Positions 48,106-60,229 of a stretch of DNA of 64,000 nucleotides are shown here, piece after piece. Every line of letters starts with the position of its first letter. Positions within the stretch are counted from its first letter, which is position 1. Position numbers and translations under genes: made by a program. The stretch is from Geosiphon pyriformis (taxonomy: Eukaryota; Glomeromycota; Glomeromycetes; Archaeosporales; Geosiphonaceae), in contig JAAOMT010000227.1 in assembly GCA_016748015.1 (NCBI GenBank), positions 285,856 through 349,855 on the forward strand. The letters are read 5' to 3'. The notes beneath the pieces are model-generated. The model searched no databases. It was not told where the DNA came from and worked only from the letters and a program-made list of their open reading frames with translations.

Positions 48106-49409
48106 ACTGACATCATCCAGCATTAGATTAAGACTGGAGATACAATGCCAATTAAACAAAGAGCATACAGAGTACCACCAGTCAGCCACAAGATTATTCA
48201 TCAAGAGATAAACTGAATGCTTAACAATGGGCAAATTCAGCCATCAATGAGCCCATGGTCATCACCAGTGGTACTCATCCATAAGAAAAATGGAAAGATC
48301 TGATTTTGTGTGGACTACAGAAAACTCAATAGTGTAATTCGTAAAGACAACTATCCAACTCCATAGATACAGAAATTATTTGATGCTTTTGGCAGAAACA
48401 AATGGTTTTCAACATTAGACTTAGATAGTGGTTACTGGCAAGTAGCCATGGATTCTGCTGACAAAGAGAAGACAGCATTCACCATGAGAGAAGGGAATTT
48501 TGAATTTAAAGTAATGCCATTCAGTTTAACTAATACACCAGCCATTTTCCAATGGCTAATGGAAATTGTCTATACTGGCTTATTGTGGAAATCAGTAGTT
48601 GTATACTTGGACAACACCAACGTATTCTCAAAAACATTTGATGATCATCTTCATTATCTTTAACAAGTGTTCGAAAAACTAAGAAGAGCAGGGCTAAAGT
48701 TAAATGCAACAAAGTGCTTCTTTGACAAGACAGAGCTAAAATTCTTGGGACACATAGTCAGCAAAAATGGCATCAAAACAGATCCAGAGAAAATAAAGAT
48801 AGTAAAGAACTTTCTAGTGCTGACCAATATGACAGAACTGAAATCATTCTTGGAATTCGCCAGCTACTATTGACATTTTATCAAGAACTTTTCCAAGATA
48901 GCACAGCCACTCAACCAACTGCAAACCAAGAATACAAAATATGAATGGGCAGAAAGTCAACAAGAAGCTTTTGACATTTTGAAAAAAAAGCTCATTCAAG
49001 CTTCAGTACTAATTTATCCAGATTATAGCAAACCATTCATTATCACCACCAATGCATCCGGCCAAGCATTGGGAGCAGTATTATCCCAGAGAGGACCAGA
49101 CGGCAGAAAACATCCAGTAGCATATGCCAGCAGAGGTTTAACACCAGCCGAAAAGAACTATAGAACACCGGAACAAGAACACTTAGCAATATACTGGGCA
49201 GTCATGAAATGGAAAGAATACTTGAGCCAGAAGTTTGAAGTATACACAGATCACAAGGGATTAACATTACTCCAAAAACAAGAATTTGGAGATGGAAGAC
49301 AGTCAAGATAGAAAATGGCACTTGCACCATACAATTATACTATACATTATAAAAAAAGAAAAGACAATGGAAATGCTGACAGGTTGTCATGAATGAGACA
49401 AATCTAAGA
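48106..49409 (+). pseudogene. Reverse transcriptase and RNase H of element D
   Basis: Follows the linker in frame after a stop (TGA at about 48103). RT: VLIHKKNGKI, FCVDYRKLNSV, FSTLDLDSGYWQVAMD, MPFSLTNTPAIFQ. The catalytic box is YLDN (about 48603-48614), the second Asp being Asn, so inactive. RNase H begins TNASGQALGAVLSQ (first Asp changed to Asn), then AEKNYRTPEQEHLA and YTDHKGLTLL. Stops at 48214 (TGA) and 48661 (TAA) are shared with B and C. Confidence 0.9.
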
Positions 49410-49470
49410 ACATTTTTAACACAAAAATATAACAAAACCAGAACAATACCAACGAAAAATGTAACAAAAG

Positions 49471-50852
49471 ATGAACATACAAAAATATCAACAACTGCAA
49501 CATTATATAAACATTCAACAGTTCAAGGAGAATTTATCTCAAATGGAACGAAAGAGTATCAAACAACAATCAAAATATTTTATTACTCACCAAAATATAC
49601 TTTATCAGAAAAATAGAAAAAATCCAAATTAACCAACCAAAGTAGTTACAGAACCAGAAAAAGAGACAATATTATTCAACATGCACTCAAATCTAACAGC
49701 AGAACATTTTCACAAAGAAGCAACCATAGAAAGAACCAGAAAAAGATACTATTGGCCATCAATGTATCCAGACATCATTCAATATGTTCAAAATTGTGAT
49801 GTTTGTCAGTAAAGAGGAGGTATAAAATCCAGTGAACTGTTAAAACCAATCAAAGTAGGACAATTATTTGACCAGGTTGGAATTGATCTAGTCAGATCAT
49901 TAACAATTACCAATGGAGAAAACAGGTACATAGCAGTAGCCATGAACTATCTCACTAAATGGCCAAAGACAAAAGCAATTCAAAGAGCAGATACAGAATC
50001 CATTGCCGAATTCATTCATCAGGATTTAATCTGTCGACATAAATGTCCAAAAGAATTATTATCAGACCAAGAAACTTATTTTGTGAACAAAACATTAACA
50101 GAATTGAGCCAAAGATTCGGAATTAAGAGACCACTATCATTACTATACCATCCACAAACCAATGGATTAGTCAAAAGATTTAACAAAACATTGTGTGAAG
50201 CAATAGCTAAACTCAGCCAAGAAAACCAGAACGATTGGGATTTGTTGATATCATTAGTATTATTTGCTTATCAGACAATGAAGCAAGATACTACACAAGC
50301 AACACCATTTGAATTAGTATATGGTAGAATAGCAACACTACCAGTAGAAATAGAAGTCAGCACATACTCAACTGAACCAATAACAGAAGAGAATTTCAAA
50401 AATACATTGTTGAAAAGAACATATGACTTAATAGAAATATTAGAAAACAAACAACAAAGAGCAGCTAATAACATACAAAAGTCACAAGAAAAACAAAAAA
50501 AAGACATGATAACCAACTACCAGATAAACCAGTTGAATTCAGGATTGGAAACAAAGTACTACTACATTGTACCAAAGCAGAAAAACAATGAAGTGGAAAA
50601 TTTGACCCCAAATAAAACAGACCATTTCACATAGAAGAAATTCTAGGAAATAGAGCTTACAAATTAAGATTGAATGACAAAATCTTGACCAAAGCAGCAC
50701 ATGGAGATCGACTAAAACCATACCATCATATAGCATTATCATTCACCAGTAATATTCTACAATTAGGAGTACAGAGAATACTAGTCCAACCAGATGAGAT
50801 TCCACAAGATCTAGAACCAATTATTATTATTAACAACAATATGTCTAATTGA
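49471..50852 (+). pseudogene. Integrase of element D
   Basis: HHCC finger (HSNLTAEHFHKEA, CDVCQ). DDE core open from 49942 to 50634, with the first Asp kept in GIDLVRSL, then SDQETYFVNKTL (Gly-Thr-His altered) and VKRFNKTLCE (catalytic Glu changed to Lys). A slip in a run of A near 50498 shifts the frame for the C-terminal part (IEEILGNRAYKLRLND). Ends at TGA 50850-50852. Confidence 0.88.
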
Positions 50853-50875
50853 TCAACAAAAAAATATATAAGAAT

Positions 50876-51535
50876 ATGGTTGACATGACAGAAGAAAGCA
50901 GAAAAATAGAGATTACGGACAATATCCATTCACTAGCCCAACAAAATTTTCAATTAATTCAACACCAGAAGATGAAAATTACCATTAATCAACAAACCAT
51001 TTGTTACAAAAAAACAGTAAAGATACCACAAAACAAAGCACAGAAAAAACTTGAAAACATGGTTGACAAGATCATGACTAAGATAAAATTGGCCATGAAA
51101 GAACAACAAATAGTCAGATTATACCAAGAACTTACCAGAGAAACTTGGACTTGATGGATACAACAATTTCCAAAAAACTATTGTTATTTTTACTTGGGAC
51201 AACACGTGAATATCCAGAACTTATATATGGATAAAACAAAGCAGTTATTCAACACAACAATACTACAACAACTAGAACATTTTGTGGGAAAAAACAACTT
51301 ATCCACACAAGCTCGAGCTATATACTGAATACACACAGCATTTTAGGATCGACCAGAAATATTACTCAACAAAGCAATGAATATGGTTACTAGTAATCAA
51401 TTGAGAAAAATTACCAATGCTCAATTTGAAGAATTACAAACTTAAATAACACAAGTAATTCTTGAAAATGAAATTCAAAAAATACTTCAAGAAGGAGAAT
51501 TAAATAAATTGGATTTCAACAGAGCTCAATATTAA
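50876..51535 (+). pseudogene. ORF3 of element D, unidentified protein in the env position
   Basis: ATG at 50876 to TAA at 51533-51535, 220 codons including the stop, exactly the length of ORF3 in C. DNIHSLAQQNFQLIQHQ, then NYCYFYLGQHVNIQNLY, KQLFNTTILQQLEHFVGKNN, and a C-terminal LDFNRAQY. Four internal stops (TGG-to-TGA and CAA-to-TAA type). Equal length, matching start and matching end in two separately inserted copies argue for a real gene of the element. Confidence 0.72.
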
Positions 51536-51548
51536 AAGGAGGGAATAA

Positions 51549-52379
51549 TGTTACTCATAGAATATAGAAAATATAGTATTATTAGTCAGTAGATATTAGC
51601 CAATCAGAGGTAGATGTAGTAAATATAGAATTCCAGAATTCCTCTCAAAGGAATTGCAGAATTCCAGGAATTTCAGAATTTCCTGACGAGGAATTGCAGG
51701 ATTTCTGTTGCAAAGAATTAAGAAATTGAGGAATCTTAATTATGTATATATAGCAGTAGGATTAGAAGCTGAAAAGACAGACCTCTCAGTTTAGATTTAA
51801 TCTACACAACATTCCAGTTCCCAATCATCAAATAAATAATTATTCCATATCTCAACCCACTCTCTACTATCAACATGAAGTGTTGATAGTAATTGATACT
51901 TAACCATGCTGGAACAATAGCTCTTGATTATGGCTATTGACGAGATACTAACATACCAAATTGCCTTGGCTTATTTTCTCTATTTTCTTTATTTTATTTT
52001 CTTTATTTTATTTTCTTTCTTTTTGATTTTGTTGTTGTATACTAATTGATTAAAAAATTAAGCACTGAGTTATTGACGTCAAGGATAGCCTGGTAAAAGA
52101 CCCAGAAATAAGAGTAGGATTTTATATATTATTGGATAGCTTATCAGAAGAGCATGACTACCAGACTAAATTCAGCCACCATGCTAAGAAAGAAATTGGG
52201 AAAACTCTTGGAAAGATACCTCTACTATCGACACTATTGAATCTCTGTCCATTATACAAAAAACTCCATTAAAACCTTCAGATACAACACTTGCAGAACC
52301 TTATTCACGAAAGTAGCTTTTGAGCACCAAGTTACAGGTTTGTTATTTAATTCAACAGCAGAAATAATCACCTTTAACA
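51549..52379 (+). repeat. 3' LTR of element D
   Basis: 831 bp. Like the 5' LTR but with a short loss in the GAATTCC cluster; ends TTTAACA. Confidence 0.95.
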
Positions 52380-52383
52380 ACAG

Positions 52384-53129
52384 AATTAAGTTGAAGATTT
52401 GGAATTAAAAGACCATTGTCATCACTATACTATCCACAAACCAATGGATTAGTTGAAAGATTCAATAGAACACTATGTGAAGTGATTGCCAAGATTAGTC
52501 AAAAAAATTAGGACAAATGGGATTTGCTTATACCATCAGTACTATTTGCTTATCAAACAATGAAACAAAACACTATACAAGCAACACCATTTGAATTAGT
52601 ATGCAGTAGAATAGCAACAGTACCAGTTGAAATAGAAGTCAATACATATCCAACTGAACCAATAACAGAAGTCAATTTCCAAGAAACATTGTTGAAAAGA
52701 ACATATGACTTAATGGAAACACTAGAAAACAGATGACAAAAAGCAGCTGATAACATTCAAAAGTCACAAGAGAAACAAAAAAAAAGACATGATAACCAAC
52801 TACCAAATAAACCAGTTGAATTCAAGATTGGAGACAAAGTACATCTACATCATACTAAAGTGGAAAAACAATGAAGTGGAAAATTTGACCCCAAATGGAA
52901 CAGATTATTTCACATAGAAGAAATTCTTGAAAATGGAGCTTATAAATTAAGATGGAACAACAAAATCTTAGCCAAAGCAGCACATAGTAATCGACTGAAA
53001 CCATATCACTATACAGTAATACCATTCATCAGTAATATTTTACAATTAAAAGTACAGAGAATACTAGTCCAACCAGATGAAATTCCATGGGATCTGGAAC
53101 CAATTATAATTATTGAACCAAACACATAA
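52384..53129 (+). pseudogene. Integrase of element B, second part
   Basis: Continues from 42333: ELS-stop-RFGIKRPLSSLYYPQTNG, VERFNRTLCE with the Glu kept, SVLFAYQTMKQ (52553), ATPFELVCSRIATVPVEIEV, then FKIGDKVHLHHTKVEKQ and a TAA at 53127-53129. Only a few stops. Confidence 0.88.
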
Positions 53130-53189
53130 AATTAAACAATAAAAGAGTATATAAAGACACCATATACACAACAAAAACAACCAAGAAAA

Positions 53190-53814
53190 ATGGAAATACC
53201 ACATCATAGCTTAACAATTATTTTAGGCCTTAAGTTAACAACCATTAGACATGGAAATTATTATTAACAACCAAACAATTTGCTATTGAAACATCAAAAG
53301 AAAGACAAAGAATACACCATATCAGCAGTTACTAAGGAATGATAAAAACTGGTTAGATAACATAATAAAAAAAGTGAAGAACACTTTTGGGAAAATATCT
53401 ATTATGACATCAACAAAAGAACTTACAAAAGAGAATTGGAAGCAATGGACAGAACAACTTCCAATATCATATTGTTACTACCAGTTAGGTCAAAAGTTGA
53501 ATATTCAGAAATTGTATATTAACAAATCCAAAAGAATATTTAACCAAAACATAATACAGCAAACTGAAGAATTTATTGAAAAGAAAACAAACTCAACACT
53601 ACATGTGAAAACAATTTACTAACTACACAACATATTTTAGAACTATCCAGAAATATTGTTACATTCTGACATGGAAATTATAACTATTAACCAATAGGGA
53701 AGAATAAACAATACACAAATAGAAGACATAAAAAATAAAATCAAACAAACAATACTAGAAAAAGAAATATTAGAGCTAATTCAGAATGAAGATTTTGATA
53801 GAGCTCAATATTAA
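53190..53814 (+). pseudogene. ORF3 of element B, diverged
   Basis: Between integrase and 3' LTR. A readable stretch at 53374-53622 has ENWKQWTEQLPISYCYYQLG and NIQKLYINKSKRIFNQNIIQ, clearly homologous to C and D but more different from them than the other domains are. Ends DFDRAQY and TAA at 53812-53814. Frameshifted in its first part. Confidence 0.65.
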
Positions 53815-53830
53815 AAAAAGGAAAGAATAA

Positions 53831-54716
53831 TATTACTTATAAAAAGAAAACAGATATAGAAAAATAGTAGACCAATAAATGAATAGTATTTTAGTATGTG
53901 AGCACATTATTCAGCAATGTAGAACAATGACAGAAATCATAACACATTGCTTAGCAATGTGGAGCAATGTTAGAAAGCATAACACATTGCTCAGCAATGT
54001 GAAGCAATATTAGAAAATTAGGGCACATTGCTCAAAAAAATCATAACATATTGCTTAAGAATGTAAGCGATCTCATAGAATATCAATTATGTATATATAG
54101 CAGTAATGTTAGAAGTAAAAAAAAGGAGAATTAAATAGTTAGAAACCATTCACATTACAAATATCAATAAATAATTATTTACTATTTCAATTCACTTTCC
54201 ACTATTAACATTTCATGTTGATAGAGATTGATACTTAACTACACTAAAACAATAGTTCTTGATCATAGCTATTGATAAGATATTAACTTACAAATGTCTT
54301 GGCTTATCTTTTTTTTTTTTTTTTCTTTTCTTTATCTTCTTTTCTTTCTTTAATTTTATTGTTGCTCACTAATTGATTAAAGATTAAAGTGCTGAGTTAT
54401 TGACATCAAGGATAACCTGGTAAAAGATCCCAAAGGAAGAGTATAGGAATTAGGTACTTAAGAATAGCTTATTAGAAGGGCATCTCTGCCAAGTTTACTG
54501 GCCACCATACTGAAAAAGAAATTCGATGGAATTGCAATTCTGAGAGGCTACTGGAAAGATAATACTATTAAATCTCTGTTCATTATACAAAAAACTCCAA
54601 CTCAAAACCTTTAAATAAAACAACACCTTCAGATATTACCAACAACATTATATTAATTGAGCACCAAATTACAGGTTTGTTATTTGCTTTGAGATTCCAA
54701 ATAATCATCTATAACA
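53831..54716 (+). repeat. 3' LTR of element B
   Basis: 886 bp, starts TATTACTTATAAAAAG and ends TATAACA. Shows the ATTGCTNAGCAAT-type U3 repeats like 24371-25274. Visibly more diverged from its partner than the LTR pairs of C and D. Confidence 0.93.
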
Positions 54717-55640
54717 ATGTATATGTTATTAGTGTTAATTGTTGCAATTGTTGTGAATTTTAATAATAGATAATGGGGTTTGAAACTACTGGTGAATTGA
54801 TCTGAATAACTAGAGATAAGTTTTGTTGAATAATAAAAGAAAAATTTGGATTGATTGAATTTTGCTAAGCTTGAATTATTAAAGTTGGTATTTCTGGGTT
54901 TTCAGAAATTAGGTTTTAAATATTAACTTCTCGATTGCTATCTTTTTTCTTAGAATTGGTTATTTTTTAAGGACTAGTATTTCTGAAATCTGGTTGTGGT
55001 AATGATAATTAATATTCTAATGATGTGGTCAGTCATAAATTAAATCCTTCAAAATAATTGCTATAAGTTTCTAATAATTTAGTTTTTTTTTGTTTACTTT
55101 AAAATAAAATTCTAGTTAATGGTGTTTTCATATTTACTGTAAATACATGTATTGATGTTATGTTGATAGTACTTCCAGATGTGTAATAGTATGATAGATT
55201 AATTGATGAATTGATTCTTGGTTTCTTTCAAGTAAGTGGTTGTATTAGTATTGGTATTTTTGCTAGTGTTTATAGTCTTTCTTTTTTTTTGTCTGCAAAG
55301 ATGATAGAAAATTTTTGTTTGATGTACTTTTCAATTTTTCTGTTTATTTTTGTAATTAGGAGTGCAAATAGATAGTTTTGTGACAGGCTGATGCTTTGGA
55401 GTAGTTCACTAAAGAAATTGTTAAAAGCAAATTCTGAATTTCTTTGACCCTCTAAGTAATATGCAATTTTTTTGTTGATATAACAATTGAAAGCTGATTT
55501 TGCTGGCCAACTATTATTTGTCAATTCAAGATGATTTTAGTAATATGAGAATAAAAATTTTGCAAATCCCAAGTGGTTTGTTTCTATTTCTTCTGATTCT
55601 GTCACTGTTTTGAATAATTGTTGTTGGTGCTGGTTTTTTG
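54717..55640 (-). pseudogene. gag of element A, N-terminal part
   Basis: In element sense this follows the 5' LTR and PBS at 55650-55667. The open stretch 55524-55270 reads KSAFNCYINKKIAYYLEG and ALLITKINRKIEKYIKQKF, homologous to the start of gag in C (AESAFNFFVNKKI, EINKEIEHHIQQ). Continues to 54717, where element B interrupts it within the segment equivalent to PMAYAPIVKLE of C. Confidence 0.82.
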
Positions 55641-55669
55641 CTAGATTATATCTTATAGAGAGCATCAAA

Positions 55670-56598
55670 TATTACAAATATTTATTTGGGGTTTGAAAAC
55701 AAATAACAAACCTGTAACTTGGTGCTTAATAATTAATATTGTTGGTTATATCTGAAAATTTTCATATTTGAAGATGTTGGTTAAATTCTTTGTATAATAA
55801 ACAGAGATTCAATAATTGTTTTAATGGCTTTTCAGAATCGCAATTCTATCAATTCTTTTCTTGGCTTGATGGCCAGCAATTCTCTGGTAAGTAATCCTTA
55901 ATTTCAAGTATTTACCCTCTCACAAAATCTTTTATCAAGCAATTTTTAATATCAATAACTCAGCACTTTAATTTTTTAATCAATTAGTAATTTTACAATA
56001 AACAAAACAAAAAATAAATAAATAAAAAAATAAAAATAATAATATAAAGAGAAAATAAAACAAGTCAAGGCAAAAAAGAATTAGTATCCTACTAATAGCC
56101 ATGATCAAGAGCTATTGGTCTAGTGTAATTAAGTATTAGCAACTATCAACATGAGTTGTTGATAGGAGAAAGATAGATTGTAAAGATTTAATCAGTATTT
56201 TATTGATATTTAATATTTTCACTTCAAGTTATAGAATACTATCATATGAAAAAATAAATGAGAATTTGGAACAAAAGGTTTTAATTTAAAGATTCTTAAC
56301 TAGAAATTCTGCTCTTTCTGCTTTTAATGCTACTGCTATATATACATAAATTTTGTTATACAAGATTTTTTGAATTCCTCAATTTTCTAGCCAAGAATCC
56401 TGGAATTTCTGGAATTCTGTAATTTCTCAAAAGAAATCCTAAAATTCTGGAATTTTGCAATTCTTCATATTAGAATCCTGTAATTCTGGAATTTTGCAAT
56501 TTTTTTAAAAGGAATTCTAGAATTTTACTTTTATTATGTCTTCTTCTGATTGGCTAATTTGTGTACTAATACATTATTTCTATATTATATAAGTAACA
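55670..56598 (-). repeat. 5' LTR of element A
   Basis: 929 bp. In element sense TGTTAC at 56598 to a degenerate GTAATA at 55670. TATATATA at 56337-56344, GAATTCC-type U3 upstream of it. Partner of 16296-17190. Confidence 0.92.
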
Positions 56599-56602
56599 AT
56601 AT

Positions 56603-57130
56603 TATTAACTATTTTGGAATGCTTATACTTATTTCTGTTTTTAATATGTAAATATTTTCAAAATATTATTTCATTCAAAATTAGAAAATTGTAAGTGTGA
56701 AATTTCATGAGAATAATTATAAATGAGAAATGTATAATGACTAACTTAAATACTATAACATTTTTCCACAAAAATATTGGATTAGCCAAATTTAATTTTT
56801 TAAACATAAACCAGATTATAAAAACTTCTGAATATAGATAAACTGATATGATGGTAAAAATACTAATTTATAAGATAGATAATATTCAAAAAAGTTTTTT
56901 TACAATAAACTTAAAAAAAACTTTCAAAGTTAAATAAAATAAATCTAACTTTCTTGTATGTCATGTGAATATATTCTTTTATTTTAGGCAGAAAATTTAT
57001 TTATTGGTGTTTTTTATGTAATATCTTTTTTTATTGCAGCTTTGTTTTTAAACCTAAAAATCAATTTATTTTATTTTTAATGTTTTATTCAAAATTTAAA
57101 AATATATTTGAACACAAAAGTTTTATCTAA
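56603..57130. other. AT-rich spacer between element A and the LINE
   Basis: No coding potential or repeat of note. This is the original host context of element A, whose other side is the desert left of 16296. Confidence 0.6.
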
Positions 57131-57181
57131 AGAAATCAGTCCATGCTTTTCTATATAGGCATGATGTTTGACACAAACCAA

Positions 57182-58381
57182 TCATATCTCATCTCTAAAA
57201 GTGAGGCCAAGAGAATGTGTAAAATTAACAAACTTCAAACATGCTACCTTGGGATTATGGAAGACAGAGACAGCTTCACAAAACCAATTATCAAAAACAA
57301 AACCCTTAAGAAGAGCCATGGACACTGAGGACCCTAAAACACAAGACAACAACAACTGCAATAAACATGAAAAAGAGACAAAAAAACCAGAAAGTGTTTT
57401 CCAAGTGTTCATGTGAGAATCCAACAACCAATGCCGAACAGAACCATTGACCTTACAAGAAAAAACATGATACAACACCTCTATGTCGCCACAATATAGA
57501 CACAATATACTGAAATAAAGTCTATTATAAAGCCATTTTTGAACAGCCACAAACAACTGATGATGCAAAGCCTTTATAAAATAAGAGCGCGCATTAGCTG
57601 AAATTCTGCTAGTAAAACTAGTGGCCATATGCAAATCAGGATGCCACAACAAAGAAGAGCAATACCAATCAATATCAGCCCACAAGTTGTCAGGCAAAAA
57701 TTTAGAACCAGACCCCACTTCCCAATGTGCATGACACATGGCATGAAAAGTGTTATGGACAAAGTGCCTTGAATTGCCAGAGACAATGTTGCCATTAGCC
57801 ATCAAAAAGTGTTCATCCAGGTGAGGAGAAAGAAACCAGTCAGAAACAGAATCAGCACTGGCAATTACATCAGCATGTTCGTTTTCCAAAACCCCAGAAT
57901 GACCTTTGACTTTGTGCCAAGTAACATTTAAGATCTTACTGGAAATGACGTTGACAATGTGCCGACGCTCAATCCAACATCGATTCTGGAAATCAGGAGC
58001 CACCATATCTAATTCCGATTTACAAGCATCCAAAGCAGACTGACTATCCGAAAACAAATGGACATTACTAAAAACAGGAACACACTCAAAAGCCAACGCA
58101 ATTGCCTGCAACTTAGCCATGGTAGATGACATCAAGCCAGACACACCAACACCCAAACTCATACCAATGTCCTTGAAAAAAGCCGCAGCACCCGTTTTAC
58201 AGCCAATTGTACCCAAATTTCTCAATAACCCATCAGTATAGACAGACAACACCCTTGTATTAATCTGCGAAAGACGATCACAGATAAACATAAAGCCAGA
58301 AAAACCCAGAATGTCCAAAAGACTAATATTAGCAAGAACTGGAATATGAGCAGGAGAGGAATTCTCACCAGCAAGAAACAC
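57182..58381 (-). pseudogene. LINE ORF2 C-terminal part with RNase H
   Basis: 400 codons open. RNase H removes the RNA strand during target-primed reverse transcription. Motifs: VYTDGLLRNLGTIGCKTGAA (first Asp), SSTMAKLQAIALAFE (catalytic Glu changed to Lys at 58112-58114), LFSDSQSALDAC (Asp kept), HKVKGHSGVLENEHADVIAS. A zinc-like CLYCGDIEVLYHVFSC follows at about 57490. The TGA after FRDEI is probably a TGG-to-TGA change, because similar coding sequence (KHHAYIEKHGLI) continues to about 57131. Confidence 0.88.
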
Positions 58382-58432
58382 AGTAGAAAGCCTGAACCAC
58401 TCAGGAATAGGGCCACAGGGGTCCAGTTTCTT

Positions 58433-58924
58433 CTATCGCTTAAATGTGGACCAATCAAAAACTGTACCATGATGATCATGAAGTTGGTCTACAAAGACCA
58501 CATCATACCACTGAAGCAAAGAGAGACACCCAGAGAAAACTGATTCATCCAAAACAGTTGACATGAGCATCTCACCATTGACACGAAAGGAATTGGCAAA
58601 GAATCCACTCAAAGACAATTTGCAATTATAAAGCATGTGAACCACACTCATCAGAAAATTATTAGAGGCGCTAACACGAATGCGAACAGGAGAACTCAAT
58701 GAATGAATAGAGTGCCAACATAAAACCTGTAGATCATAAGACCTATGAGAGAACAAATGTCCCACAATCCCACCAGAGTTAGCAAAATTAATAAGAGAAG
58801 CAACTTTGTCTTCAGACTGAATCTGCAGAAAAAATTTTAAATCATAAAAGAAGGAGTGATGAATTGAATTACTAGGAAAGTTGAGTGGAAGTCCAGATTT
58901 GAGCTTTAGACCCTTACAAATCAT
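58433..58924 (-). pseudogene. LINE ORF2 segment between RT and RNase H
   Basis: 163 codons of the connection region (GLKLKSGLPLNFP, QSEDKVASLINFANSGG). No catalytic motif expected. Bounded by single stops on both sides in the ORF2 frame. Confidence 0.75.
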
Positions 58925-58930
58925 AGCATC

Positions 58931-60226
58931 CTACTTGTTACAAATACTAATAGGAACAAAGCTAAATTGTGTCCTATAGCTAATAATAAGTTGGAGAACC
59001 ACTGAAACCAAATATAAGAACTGCTTATCTGAGATAGCTTTTTTTAGAACCAAATTTGTAAAGAAATGAATGTTCGAATGCACTTTAGCTAAACTAGGTT
59101 TGAAAAGACTCTCAGTTAACAGAAATATGTCCAGATACTGATGGAATTCACCTTTCTTGGCAACAGAGATAGGTAAACCACTAATGAAAAAAGCGGGATC
59201 TCTAACCCTACAATTGATGGGAATAGCTACAGTCTTGTCATTGTTTATTGAAATGTCATTAATTTGGAAAAACTTGCTAGCAACATCTAAAATGTGTTGA
59301 GTAGCACTCTGTCTACTGCCAACCCAAATTGTATCATCAACAAAGACGCCAGCAGCAAAATAAGAAGAAAGTCCAGCCTGCAACTCAACACGACCACTTT
59401 TGGAAATGAAATGAGAAATTAGTCTGTACTCATACATACTCTCCTGACGCTTGACTTTGCACAAAAGGGGATCATAAAAAATGCATCACAGAAGGGGGGA
59501 AAAAACCTCTCCTTGATCTAAACTATCATGGATCCGATAACCATCTGTCAAACCAAAATTTGTCATGACTTGATTAGTGCGATCTTTGTGAATGCTGCCA
59601 AAAAACCGAATGAACCTGTTGCACATTTTAATTCTGACCAGACACTTCTCCAAATGCTCCCAGCCAACTGAATTATACACTTTCCTCATATCCTGTAAGA
59701 CCAGCCAAAGTTCTCAGTTCTTTTCTAGGGCATCTTCAATGACTGAACCAACTGCAAAAATGGGGGACTGTGTTGTCATACCTTTCAACACTGAAAAATT
59801 GTCACCATGAAGGACATTATGAGTGCTGCATGCTGAAGAAATCCTGTCTGAGAGTATTTTGGAGAGAATCTTGCAAGCCATCTCAATCAGTGCAATAAGA
59901 CGAGTATTTGTAAGAACACTCTCTCATTCATATGGTTTGGGAATTATTGAAACCCAAGCTTCCCTTCAGGGGCCAGGAACAGATTTCTCAGACAAACAAG
60001 AGTTCAAAAGCACCAAAAGCATATTAAGAACCAAAATATCGCAATGTTTCCAAAGCTCATTTGAGATACCTGAAAGGCCAGCAGCTTTGCCATCTGGCAG
60101 GTTGGAAACAACCCCAAACAGTTTGTCAAAGTCAATCAAACCCATTACACCAGAAAAAGCTTCGTTGAAAACATAACCTAAAAGACAATACTGGCAAGAC
60201 CACTCATCATTAACGTCGAGCACCAC
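58931..60226 (-). pseudogene. LINE ORF2 reverse transcriptase
   Basis: RT palm. Upstream motif LPDGKAAGLSGISNELWKH (60120), then VYNSVGWEHLEKCL, DSLDQGEVFSPLLW-stop, and the catalytic FVDDTIW (Asp pair at 59333-59338), intact. Thumb-like region SINNDKTVAIPIN. Breaks are isolated stops near 59930, 59710 and 59470. Confidence 0.9.
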
Positions 60227-60229
60227 TCT

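Larger units (their letters stand above)
42334..52379 (+). mobile_element. Ty3/gypsy-type LTR retrotransposon D (nested in the integrase of B)
   Basis: 10,046 bp. LTRs 42334-43181 and 51549-52379. TSD is ACAA (42330-42333) against ACAG (52380-52383), one substitution. Removing D restores integrase codons TELS...RFGIKRP. Gag, protease and the first Cys module are in one frame; a 1-base deletion near 46680 moves the ribbon, dUTPase, RT and integrase core to another. It holds the longest open stretch of the whole stack (46792-48105). Confidence 0.95.
24371..54716 (+). mobile_element. Ty3/gypsy-type LTR retrotransposon B (nested in A, host of C and D)
   Basis: LTRs at 24371-25274 and 53831-54716 share a distinct U3. 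The insertion is in the gag of A. The flanking 4 bp are GTGT (24367-24370) and ATGT (54717-54720), a target-site duplication with one substitution. Joining the flanks restores the gag order seen in C and D. The protease of B is split by C and its integrase by D. After subtracting C and D, B is about 10.2 kb. All domains are present but carry many stops. Confidence 0.93.
16296..56598 (-). mobile_element. Ty3/gypsy-type LTR retrotransposon A (outermost, interrupted by B)
   Basis: LTRs at 55670-56598 (5' in element sense) and 16296-17190 (3') are flanked by an identical 4-bp duplication, ATAT at 16292-16295 and 56599-56602. The element begins TGTTAC and ends in a degenerate GTAACA-type terminus. 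Its gag is split by element B at 24370/54717. Subtracting B leaves about 9.95 kb, the same size as B, C and D. Domain order on the minus strand is gag, protease, Cys-rich module, dUTPase, reverse transcriptase (RT), RNase H, integrase and ORF3. It is the most decayed copy, as expected for the host of the other insertions. Confidence 0.92.
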
